A DNA stretch of 13,526 bases from an uncultured Rhizobiaceae group bacterium (GTDB lineage: Bacteria > Pseudomonadota > Alphaproteobacteria > Rhizobiales > Rhizobiaceae), in the NCBI GenBank assembly GCA_938009335.1, contig CALLHT010000051.1, positions 1 to 13,526 on the forward strand. The letters run 5' to 3'. The notes below the pieces were generated by a model. The model saw nothing but the letters and a program-made list of their open reading frames with translations, ran no database searches and was not told the DNA's origin. The stretch's first letter is position 1. Each line of letters opens with the position of its first letter. Below are positions 1 through 5,290 of this stretch, one piece after another. The position numbers and the translations under genes were made by a program.

Positions 1-339
1 TTCCCGTTTGTTCTACACTGTTTTTCTTCCGGCAGAGCCTTGGCCGAAACAGGCGTGGAACTCGGTGGCTATGTATCTTTCTCGGGCATTCTGACGTTCA
101 AGAATTCGGTAGAATTGCGCGACATTGCAGCTGATCTGCCAATGGATCGTCTGCTTGTGGAGACAGACGCGCCATATCTTGCGCCCACACCATATCGCGG
201 GAAGCGGAACGAGCCTTCTTACGTTATTGAGACCGCAAAAATGCTTGCCGAAACCATGGGCGTTACACCTGATGATATTTGGCAGCAAACAACGGATAAT
301 TTCTTCAGATTGTTCAACAAGGTGCCGGACTCAAGATGA
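1..339 (+). CDS. tatD: TatD family metal-dependent hydrolase (3' part, 5' end outside window)
   Basis: This is the C-terminal part of a TatD-type TIM-barrel hydrolase; members act as metal-dependent DNases. The frame is open from base 1, so the gene starts upstream of the window. The visible protein begins FPFVLHCFSSG, containing the family's HCF metal-ligand histidine. It continues through GYVSFSGILTFKN and DRLLVETDAPYLAP, where the TD aspartate is the conserved active-site metal ligand, and then HRGKRNEP-like YRGKRNEPSYV. These are the hallmark C-terminal blocks of the family. About 112 residues are visible of a usual 260 or so. The TGA stop (337-339) overlaps the ATG of the next gene by 4 bp (ATGA), so the two are probably translationally coupled. 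The TatD assignment is secure from the motifs; the exact cellular substrate is not. Confidence 0.95.
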   Translation, partial: FPFVLHCFSSGRALAETGVELGGYVSFSGILTFKNSVELRDIAADLPMDRLLVETDAPYLAPTPYRGKRNEPSYVIETAKMLAETMGVTPDDIWQQTTDNFFRLFNKVPDSR

Positions 340-1160
340 GCGAACCGTTGCGCTTCACCATTCTTGGATGCGGGTCTTCACCCGGTGTGCCGCGCATCAA
401 TGGCGATTGGGGTGATTGTGACCCAAAAGAGCCAAAAAACCGCCGTTTACGATGCAGCTTACTGGTTGAGCGCAAATCTGAAACTGGCGCAACGACGGTT
501 GTAATCGATACCGGACCTGATTTCCGCCAACAAATGCTCAATGCAAATGTCCAGAATATCGATGCTGTTCTCTATACGCACTCACATGCGGACCACGTGC
601 ATGGCATTGACGATTTGCGCGGGTATGCGCTCGCGAACCGGCGGCGGGTCACCATTTATGCAGACGCCTTGACCCAGGAACGCCTGGATGAAGGTTTTGG
701 CTATTGTTTTACGCAGCCCAAAGGTAGCATGTATCCGCCCATTCTAAATGCCTATGAAATGGAAGCGTTTAAGCCAATTATCGTGTCAGGCGAGGGCGGT
801 GACATCCACGCCCTACCCATCCTTCAGGTTCATGGCCCGATTCCATCGCTTGGGTTTCGGTTTTCCACTTGCGGAGACTTTTCGAATGGTGGATTGTGTT
901 ATTCACCCGATGTGAGTGACATTCCGGATGTTTCGATCCCGCATCTGAAAAACCTTGAACTATGGGTATTGGACGCACTGCAATACAAAGAACATTCCAG
1001 TCACTTCAGTGTTGCGGAAAGCCTGGAATGGATTTCAAGTATGAAGCCGAAAAAGGCAATTTTGACCCATATGCATATTCCGCTCGATTACACAGTTCTG
1101 AAGTCTGTATTACCGCAGCATATTGAGCCTGCATATGATGGGATGACGATAGAGGTTTGA
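336..1160 (+). CDS. MBL-fold metal-dependent hydrolase, PhnP-like
   Basis: A 274-residue metallo-beta-lactamase-fold hydrolase of the PhnP-like (phosphoribosyl 1,2-cyclic phosphodiesterase) group. The N-terminal TILGCGSSPGVPRINGDWG strand-loop and a C-D pair (residues 28-29) are typical of this group. The metal-binding signature THSHADHVHGIDDLR covers residues 81-95 (H82, H84, D86, H87). Further likely ligands are H166, D192 or D213, and H220/H223, with a late THMH at 244-247. It starts inside the tatD stop (ATGA), with a weak AAGGTG upstream. The same pairing with tatD occurs in many alphaproteobacteria, where this gene is annotated only as an MBL-fold hydrolase. The true substrate is unknown: PhnP itself works in the phosphonate C-P lyase pathway, but no phn genes are nearby, so I do not give that name. 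Confidence 0.9.
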   Translation: MSEPLRFTILGCGSSPGVPRINGDWGDCDPKEPKNRRLRCSLLVERKSETGATTVVIDTGPDFRQQMLNANVQNIDAVLYTHSHADHVHGIDDLRGYALANRRRVTIYADALTQERLDEGFGYCFTQPKGSMYPPILNAYEMEAFKPIIVSGEGGDIHALPILQVHGPIPSLGFRFSTCGDFSNGGLCYSPDVSDIPDVSIPHLKNLELWVLDALQYKEHSSHFSVAESLEWISSMKPKKAILTHMHIPLDYTVLKSVLPQHIEPAYDGMTIEV

Positions 1161-1388
1161 ATGATTCCGGCTAAATATGAAATGCGTGTCTTTCAGTTTC
1201 TGCTGACAGGCTTTATGACGTTCTTCGTTTCGGGCGCTGTAACGCTCATCAATCTGGGCACAGACTTCGGATTTTGGGATTGGATGAAAGCCTGGGCGCC
1301 GACATGGCCAATTGCGTTCATCGTTATAATCTTCGTGGCACCGATCGCTCGCTCATTCACACAATATCTCATTAAAACAAATGGGTAA
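1161..1388 (+). CDS. Small two-helix membrane protein, DUF2798-like
   Basis: A 75-residue protein with two hydrophobic segments, roughly residues 10-30 (VFQFLLTGFMTFFVSGAVTL) and 49-65 (WPIAFIVIIFVAPIARS). The pattern of IPAKY at the N-terminus, a first helix ending in a ...NLG turn, a central W-rich stretch (FWDWMKAWAPTWP) and a second helix ending VAPIAR matches the DUF2798 family, whose function is unknown. The ATG directly follows the TGA of the MBL gene, with AGAGG about 5 nt upstream, so it is very likely the last gene of the tatD operon and coupled to it. It should sit in the inner membrane. The family call rests on remembered pattern similarity only. Confidence 0.8.
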   Translation: MIPAKYEMRVFQFLLTGFMTFFVSGAVTLINLGTDFGFWDWMKAWAPTWPIAFIVIIFVAPIARSFTQYLIKTNG

Positions 1389-1490
1389 TAGCTTTTTCTT
1401 ATTCTCCGTATTAATATAATAGTTCCATAATATATCTTATGCGATTAATGTATTCGATAACGATATCCATCAGATATGCGATAATATTCG
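1389..1490. other. AT-rich spacer between convergent genes
   Basis: This 102-bp spacer separates the end of the tatD operon from the end of the VOC gene on the other strand. It is markedly AT-rich compared with the flanking genes. It holds a direct repeat TATGCGAT (1438-1445 and 1475-1482) and a weak inverted repeat GCGA-TAATAT-TCGC. I see no GC-rich hairpin followed by a T run on either strand, so no intrinsic terminator can be called. Confidence 0.5.
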
Positions 1491-1898
1491 CTAACTAGCC
1501 TCCTTACCTGCTGGTTGATGCACCGCGAGCCACCAAATGTTTCCGCATGGGTCTTTTATTCCTGCCATGCGATCACCGTGTGGGCGTTCATTTGGTTCCA
1601 TTATTGAAATTGCGCCATATTTCAAAGCTTGATGGTATGTCCCATCACAATCATCTACATAAAGATGCATCTGTGAAACATTGACCGGATAGTCCTGAGT
1701 GCTTTCATTGATCATGATTACAGAACTGCCGATACGCATGCGTGCGTGCTGCAAGCGATTGTCAGGGTGGCGATTTTCTTTAAGTTTTATTGCGTCAAAC
1801 GCCGCGCCTAGGAAGTCCATCAATAGCTTAGCATTATCAACGGTGAAATACGGGGTTATTGAGCCATATCCCTCAGGTGTATCCTTAGAGATTGGCAT
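1491..1898 (-). CDS. VOC / glyoxalase-fold protein, PhnB-like
   Basis: A 135-residue single-module vicinal oxygen chelate protein. It shows the PhnB-like pattern: an N-terminal EGYGSITPYFTVDNAKLLMDFL strand and helix (residues 9-30), HARMRIGSSVIMINE (51-65), a central HLYVDDCDG (78-86), and the C-terminal GDRMAGIKDPCGNIWWLA (108-125), which is the usual 'GDR..G..DP.GN.W.. A' ending. Proteins of this type bind or modify small molecules. The metal ligands are often incomplete in this subgroup and no substrate can be inferred. The ATG has AGGGG about 6 nt upstream. The stop of the DUF922 gene lies only 8 bp before this start, so the two form a small operon. Confidence 0.85.
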   Translation of the reverse strand: MPISKDTPEGYGSITPYFTVDNAKLLMDFLGAAFDAIKLKENRHPDNRLQHARMRIGSSVIMINESTQDYPVNVSQMHLYVDDCDGTYHQALKYGAISIMEPNERPHGDRMAGIKDPCGNIWWLAVHQPAGKEAS

Positions 1899-1906
1899 AG
1901 CAGCCC

Positions 1907-2536
1907 CTACTTCGCTTTGAGAAGTTCAAGCTGCGCCTGATATCCACGCCCACCGCGCTTTAGATCGCGACGATCGAACTGGCGCTGTTTGCGATTGTGT
2001 TTAAGCGCTGCACGGACTGCAGAAAATCTGGATAAAGCGCTGGCTGTGCTACAATCATTGCTGACGCGCAGCTTCATCATTTTGAGAACTTTTTCGTAGT
2101 CCTTGGCATAGTCGAGCGCAATTTTTACGTGTTGGCCTTCATGCCAAATGACAGACTTTTCGAATTTCTTCCAAGCAGCTCGGGTCGCCCTACTCGCGCT
2201 TTTGTTCTGGCGCCAGCTTGGATACAGGTATTTGACATTCACAACTACGTCGAGATTGGTCGGCACACAGCGCCCGCGTCTAATTTCAACGTCCACGTTG
2301 GTAACATCATATTCGTATTCAGTTGTTGCTAAAGCGTGTTCATTGCGTCGGCCAATTTTGGGCCCATTGTCCAACATGCTTTTGAAAATCTCTTTGCCGG
2401 TCTTACCGCTTACTTTGTAATAAGAGACTTTCTCCTTGAGGATAACCCTTGCTTGCACAGGGTCACTTGATGTGAAGACGAATGACGATGCAACCAAGGC
2501 TGCCGCCCACATGACAGGTTTAAACGTGGTATGCAT
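1907..2536 (-). CDS. Secreted DUF922-type protein with HEXXH motif (putative Zn protease)
   Basis: A 209-residue exported protein. The first 29 residues are a signal peptide (a Lys in the N-region, hydrophobic WAAALVASSFVFTSS, and an A-x-A-like VQA^R cleavage site), so it should act in the periplasm or outside. The body matches the DUF922 family of predicted Zn-dependent proteases. It has conserved YY/Y(K)VSGKTGKEIF near residues 39-51, and WHEGQHVKIALDY (131-143), which gives HEXXH with H132, E133 and H136. Two cysteines (C90, C162) could form a disulfide. An in-frame ATG 8 codons upstream (2558-2560) has no Shine-Dalgarno sequence. I chose the ATG at 2534-2536 because GGAGG lies about 11 nt before it and the signal peptide then starts properly. 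Protease activity is inferred from the motif alone. Confidence 0.85.
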   Translation of the reverse strand: MHTTFKPVMWAAALVASSFVFTSSDPVQARVILKEKVSYYKVSGKTGKEIFKSMLDNGPKIGRRNEHALATTEYEYDVTNVDVEIRRGRCVPTNLDVVVNVKYLYPSWRQNKSASRATRAAWKKFEKSVIWHEGQHVKIALDYAKDYEKVLKMMKLRVSNDCSTASALSRFSAVRAALKHNRKQRQFDRRDLKRGGRGYQAQLELLKAK

Positions 2537-2564
2537 GTTACGGAATTCCTCCCAGCGCATTGTT

Positions 2565-2591
2565 TTGTCGTTTCAACGCTTTTTCTATATA
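2565..2591 (+). promoter_or_regulatory. Weak candidate promoter for mazG
   Basis: On the plus strand there is TTGTCG (2565-2570), a short 15-bp spacer, then TATATA (2586-2591), about 57 bp before the GTG of mazG. The spacing is below the optimum and the -35 match is poor. mazG needs a promoter in the 112-bp divergent gap, and this is the best candidate I can see. It lies on top of the initiation region of the opposing DUF922 promoter. Confidence 0.25.
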
Positions 2592-2594
2592 CCG

Positions 2595-2622
2595 ATTTTA
2601 GTCGGCTTACTCTCCGATTCAA
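2595..2622 (-). promoter_or_regulatory. Candidate promoter for the DUF922-VOC operon
   Basis: On the minus strand there is TTGAAT (2617-2622), a 16-bp spacer, then TAAAAT (2595-2600). This resembles housekeeping-sigma -35 and -10 boxes. Initiation near 2588 would give a leader of about 50 nt to the chosen ATG at 2536. The prediction is by eye only. Confidence 0.4.
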
Positions 2623-2648
2623 GCCCAAATTCTTTGGAAGGTTAAACT

Positions 2649-3506
2649 GTGATCGAACCCTCATCCGATATCACTCGATTGTTAGAAATCATGGCATGTC
2701 TGCGTGACCGCGAAAGCGGGTGCCCTTGGGATATTGAGCAAGATTTCAAAAGCATCGCTCCTTATACCGTCGAGGAAGCATACGAGGTTGCTGATGCAAT
2801 CGAACGCGATGATATGGATGATCTGAGGTTAGAGCTTGGAGACCTGCTTCTACAGTCTGTATATCACGCGCAGATGGCTTCTGAGGCAGGATATTTTGAT
2901 TTCGGTGATGTTGTTGAAGGTATCACGACAAAAATGATCCGCCGGCATCCACATGTGTTTGGAACTGCAGATGTGACCGCTGAGGAATACTCTGCCAAGG
3001 GCATGGAAGAAGGAACCTGGGAGCGCATCAAGGCAGAAGAGAAAAAAGAAGCAAAATCGCGCCGAGCCGCTTTGGGGCTGCCTTCAAAGCAGATCAACAC
3101 ATCGTATCTGGACGATGTGCCATCTGGCCTCCCTGCCCTTACCGCTGCACTTAAACTTCAGAAACGCGCTTCCAAAGTTGGTTTTGATTGGAATGATCCT
3201 AAGGCTGTTCTCGCGAAAGTTCGTGAAGAAGTGGATGAACTGGAAGAAGCCATTGGCGAAACAGATCGAACACACCAAGAAGAAGAAGTGGGCGATCTTT
3301 TCTTCGTACTCGTCAATCTATGCCGTCATTTGAAAATTGATCCAGAAAACGCATTGCGGAAGTGCAATCGGAAGTTTAGAAACCGCTTCGCGTTTATCGA
3401 GCGAGAATTAGAAAGCGCGGGAAATAACCTTGAAGCGGCAACGCTTGAGGAAATGGACGCTCTTTGGGATAAGGCAAAAACCCAAAACAAAATTGATGCC
3501 GAATAG
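2649..3506 (+). CDS. mazG: Nucleoside triphosphate pyrophosphohydrolase MazG
   Basis: MazG hydrolyses NTPs and dNTPs to NMP and PPi, clearing abnormal nucleotides; in E. coli it also affects (p)ppGpp-linked starvation responses. This 285-residue protein has the two tandem all-alpha MazG modules. The N-terminal module has CPWD (25-28), EEAYE (42-46) and ExxD at E62/D65, followed by H73. The C-terminal module has EEVDE (193-197) and ExxD at E213/D216, then the family's NRKFRNRFAFIE-type ending (240-251). It is slightly longer than the E. coli protein (about 263 residues), partly because of the linker around residues 138-160. The start is GTG, supported by GGAAGG 7 nt upstream. It is divergent from the DUF922 gene and convergent with hflX, with stop codons 2 bp apart, so it is transcribed alone. 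Confidence 0.95.
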   Translation: MIEPSSDITRLLEIMACLRDRESGCPWDIEQDFKSIAPYTVEEAYEVADAIERDDMDDLRLELGDLLLQSVYHAQMASEAGYFDFGDVVEGITTKMIRRHPHVFGTADVTAEEYSAKGMEEGTWERIKAEEKKEAKSRRAALGLPSKQINTSYLDDVPSGLPALTAALKLQKRASKVGFDWNDPKAVLAKVREEVDELEEAIGETDRTHQEEEVGDLFFVLVNLCRHLKIDPENALRKCNRKFRNRFAFIERELESAGNNLEAATLEEMDALWDKAKTQNKIDAE

Positions 3507-3508
3507 TG

Positions 3509-4837
3509 CTACGCCTTCTTGAGCGGCATCAATTGTTTTCGCATCTGTCGCGGCGCCCGTAATTTCAAAGATACGCTACCGTCTTCTTCATCAAAACGTT
3601 CTAGCACCTGTGTTTCTTGATACAGTTGCGGAAGCATTCCAAGTTTTTCGAGCGGCAACACAATCTCCATAACAGAGTCAGAATCACCGATGTGGTTCTC
3701 AATAAGTGCAAGAAGGGTATCGATCCCCTCTCCTGTCTGCGCTGAGACCATCAATGGTGGGTTTTCACTCACTGTCCGTTTGCTCATAGCTTCACGTGGC
3801 TCTGGTTCAAGCAGGTCGATTTTGTTCCAAACTTCCACAACCGCTGCTGAATTGTTTTCGTCGACACCCAACTGCTCAAGGATGTTGTAAACATCTTCCG
3901 CCTGTGCTTCCGTATCCTCATGCGCGATATCTCTCACGTGCAAGATCAGCTCAGCTTCGATGACCTCTTCCAATGTGGCACGAAAAGCCGCTACAAGGTG
4001 AGTTGGCAAGTTAGAAACAAAGCCAACGGTATCTGACAGAATAACTCGCGTACCTTCGGGCAGGTTGAGCTGGCGCAGGGTTGGGTCAAGCGTTGCGAAC
4101 AATAGATCCTTCGCCATCACATCAGCGCCCGTCAATCTGTTGAAAAGCGTCGATTTTCCGGCATTGGTATATCCCACCAAAGCAACAACAGGATAAGGCA
4201 CTTTTTTACGCTTAGCGCGGTGCAGAGTTCGGGTCTTTCGGACTTTTTCCAAGTCACGTTCAAGGCGATTGATCCTCTCTTGGATCATGCGACGGTCTGC
4301 CTCGATTTGTGTCTCACCCGGACCTCCGACAAATCCCAAACCACCGCGCTGTCGCTCCAAGTGGGTCCATGATCGCACCAACCGGCCTTTTTGATAGTTC
4401 AGATGGGCCAGTTCTACCTGAAGCGTGCCCTCTTTTGTTTGCGCCCGCTCGCCAAAGATTTCAAGAATAAGTCCTGTGCGGTCGAGGACTTTACAGTCCC
4501 AGGCTTTTTCCAGGTTCTGCTGTTGTTTGGGCGAGATCGCATGATCAATGATGGCAAGTCCGATATCTTGCGCTTTGATGATGCCAGCAAGCTCGGTCAC
4601 CTTGCCGCTACCGATCAAGGTAGCTGGCGTCACGTGCTTAACAGTCACTACCTGAGATTCGACGACATTCAAAGAAATGGCACCTGCCAAACCTTTTGCT
4701 TCTTCCAACTTAGCGTTGCGTGAACGTTGACTATGCTCGGAAAATTCAGGGACGATCACAAACGCCCTTTCAGGCTTTTGCGCTTCTTCTGCTGTCCATT
4801 GGAATTTTGTGGCTGTTTCCTTCCGCTTGTCCGTCAA
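3509..4837 (-). CDS. hflX: GTPase HflX
   Basis: HflX is a conserved GTPase that binds the 50S subunit and can split stalled or stress-inactivated ribosomes. The 442 residues show the N-terminal HflX domain (PATLIGSGKV at 71-80, AIIDHAISPKQQQNLE at 95-110), a coiled linker with GFVGGPGETQIEADRR (168-183), and a full G domain: G1 GYTNAGKST (222-230), G2 LFATLDPT, G3 DTVG (269-272), G4 NKID (338-341), G5 SAQTG (365-369). A short C-terminal domain follows. The only start giving a full-length N-terminus is TTG at 4835-4837. An in-frame TAA lies 8 codons upstream, no ATG is available before residue 184, and AGGG sits about 12 nt before the TTG. It follows hfq by 43 bp and is probably co-transcribed with it. 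Confidence 0.95.
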   Translation of the reverse strand: MTDKRKETATKFQWTAEEAQKPERAFVIVPEFSEHSQRSRNAKLEEAKGLAGAISLNVVESQVVTVKHVTPATLIGSGKVTELAGIIKAQDIGLAIIDHAISPKQQQNLEKAWDCKVLDRTGLILEIFGERAQTKEGTLQVELAHLNYQKGRLVRSWTHLERQRGGLGFVGGPGETQIEADRRMIQERINRLERDLEKVRKTRTLHRAKRKKVPYPVVALVGYTNAGKSTLFNRLTGADVMAKDLLFATLDPTLRQLNLPEGTRVILSDTVGFVSNLPTHLVAAFRATLEEVIEAELILHVRDIAHEDTEAQAEDVYNILEQLGVDENNSAAVVEVWNKIDLLEPEPREAMSKRTVSENPPLMVSAQTGEGIDTLLALIENHIGDSDSVMEIVLPLEKLGMLPQLYQETQVLERFDEEDGSVSLKLRAPRQMRKQLMPLKKA

Positions 4838-4880
4838 TTGCGAAAGGTCCCTACTGGGTTATGATCCGGCAAACGGAATA

Positions 4881-5126
4881 TCAGCCTTCTTCTCCGTCTT
4901 TGCTGTCTCCCATAAGAACCGGAGCTCCTGGCATTATGGTTGAGATGGCGTGCTTGTACACAAGCTGAGAAATTCCATCCCGACGCAACAGAACACAGAA
5001 ATTGTCAAACCAGCTCACAACGCCATTAAGTTTAACGCCGTTTACCAGAAAAATTGTCAGTGGAATTTTTTGTTTTCGTACCTCGTTCAGAAACGCATCC
5101 TGAAGATTTTGTTGTTTTTCCGCCAT
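4881..5126 (-). CDS. hfq: RNA chaperone Hfq
   Basis: Hfq is the hexameric Sm-like chaperone that helps small RNAs pair with mRNAs. This 81-residue protein has the complete fold: NLQDAFLN helix (7-14), rim basic patch VRKQK (16-20), Sm1 with TIFLVNGVKLNGVV (24-37) and FDNFCVLL (40-47), and Sm2 YKHAIST (57-63) with the proximal-face K58/H59. F26 stands where E. coli has Tyr25, the distal-face base-stacking residue, so an aromatic is kept. The short acidic tail (GDSKDGEEG) is usual for alphaproteobacteria. The ATG has only a weak Shine-Dalgarno sequence (GAAAGA next to it), behind a long A-rich leader. It has its own promoter and is followed by hflX. Confidence 0.98.
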   Translation of the reverse strand: MAEKQQNLQDAFLNEVRKQKIPLTIFLVNGVKLNGVVSWFDNFCVLLRRDGISQLVYKHAISTIMPGAPVLMGDSKDGEEG

Positions 5127-5136
5127 TCTTTCACGT

Positions 5137-5172
5137 CTTTCTTTTGTTCTTGTTGTTTTTCTTATTTTTGTT
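5137..5172 (-). promoter_or_regulatory. (ARN)12 tract in hfq leader, candidate Hfq distal-face site
   Basis: Read on the minus strand from 5172 to 5137, the hfq leader is twelve consecutive triplets. Each has A in the first position and A or G in the second, and only one has G in the second. This is the ARN repeat recognised by the distal face of Gram-negative Hfq. The tract ends 10 nt before the hfq ATG, where a ribosome must bind, and no strong Shine-Dalgarno sequence is present. Hfq binding here would be expected to repress its own translation. The sequence is certain; the function is inferred. Confidence 0.55.
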
Positions 5173-5188
5173 GTGAAAGGTATTTTCC

Positions 5189-5213
5189 ATATGGCTCACT
5201 AAACAGGCCATAT
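5189..5213 (-). repeat. 7-bp perfect inverted repeat in hfq leader
   Basis: ATATGGC (5189-5195) and GCCATAT (5207-5213) are perfect inverted repeats around an 11-nt loop, inside the predicted hfq 5' leader. On the plus strand the octamer TATTTTCC is also directly repeated (5181-5188 and 5211-5218), overlapping the arms. On the transcribed strand no U run follows, so it is not a terminator for trkH. It may be an mRNA stem or an operator. Confidence 0.5.
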
Positions 5214-5244
5214 TTTCCCACCTTACCGTACTCTACCCAGCCTT

Positions 5245-5274
5245 ATTATAGAGAAAGACCCCTAGCCTTTTCAA
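5245..5274 (-). promoter_or_regulatory. Near-consensus promoter for hfq-hflX
   Basis: On the minus strand TTGAAA (5269-5274) is followed after an 18-bp spacer by a perfect TATAAT (5245-5250). This is the best housekeeping-type promoter in the window. Initiation near 5238 would give an hfq leader of about 112 nt containing the inverted repeat and the ARN tract. It begins only about 17 bp past the trkH stop, so hfq-hflX forms a separate unit from ntrYX-trkAH. Confidence 0.7.
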
Positions 5275-5290
5275 GAGAAACTTATCCAAA

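Noticed and set aside
1389..1490. Possible bidirectional terminator between the DUF2798 and VOC genes
   Set aside because: Only short AT-rich stems (4-5 bp) can be formed and no T run follows a GC-rich stem on either strand.
2558..2560. Upstream ATG of the DUF922 gene (8 extra codons)
   Set aside because: No Shine-Dalgarno sequence precedes it and it would put charged residues MRWEEFRN before the signal peptide; the next ATG has GGAGG.
2591..2604. CCGA-TTTTAG-TCGG inverted repeat between the DUF922 gene and mazG
   Set aside because: Four-base arms are expected by chance; part of it overlaps the candidate -10 of the DUF922 promoter, so it is not listed as an operator.
4838..4880. TCCG-TTTGC-CGGA hairpin in the hfq-hflX gap
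   Set aside because: The stem is only 4 bp, with no T run and mismatches directly outside; it is not enough for a terminator or attenuator call.
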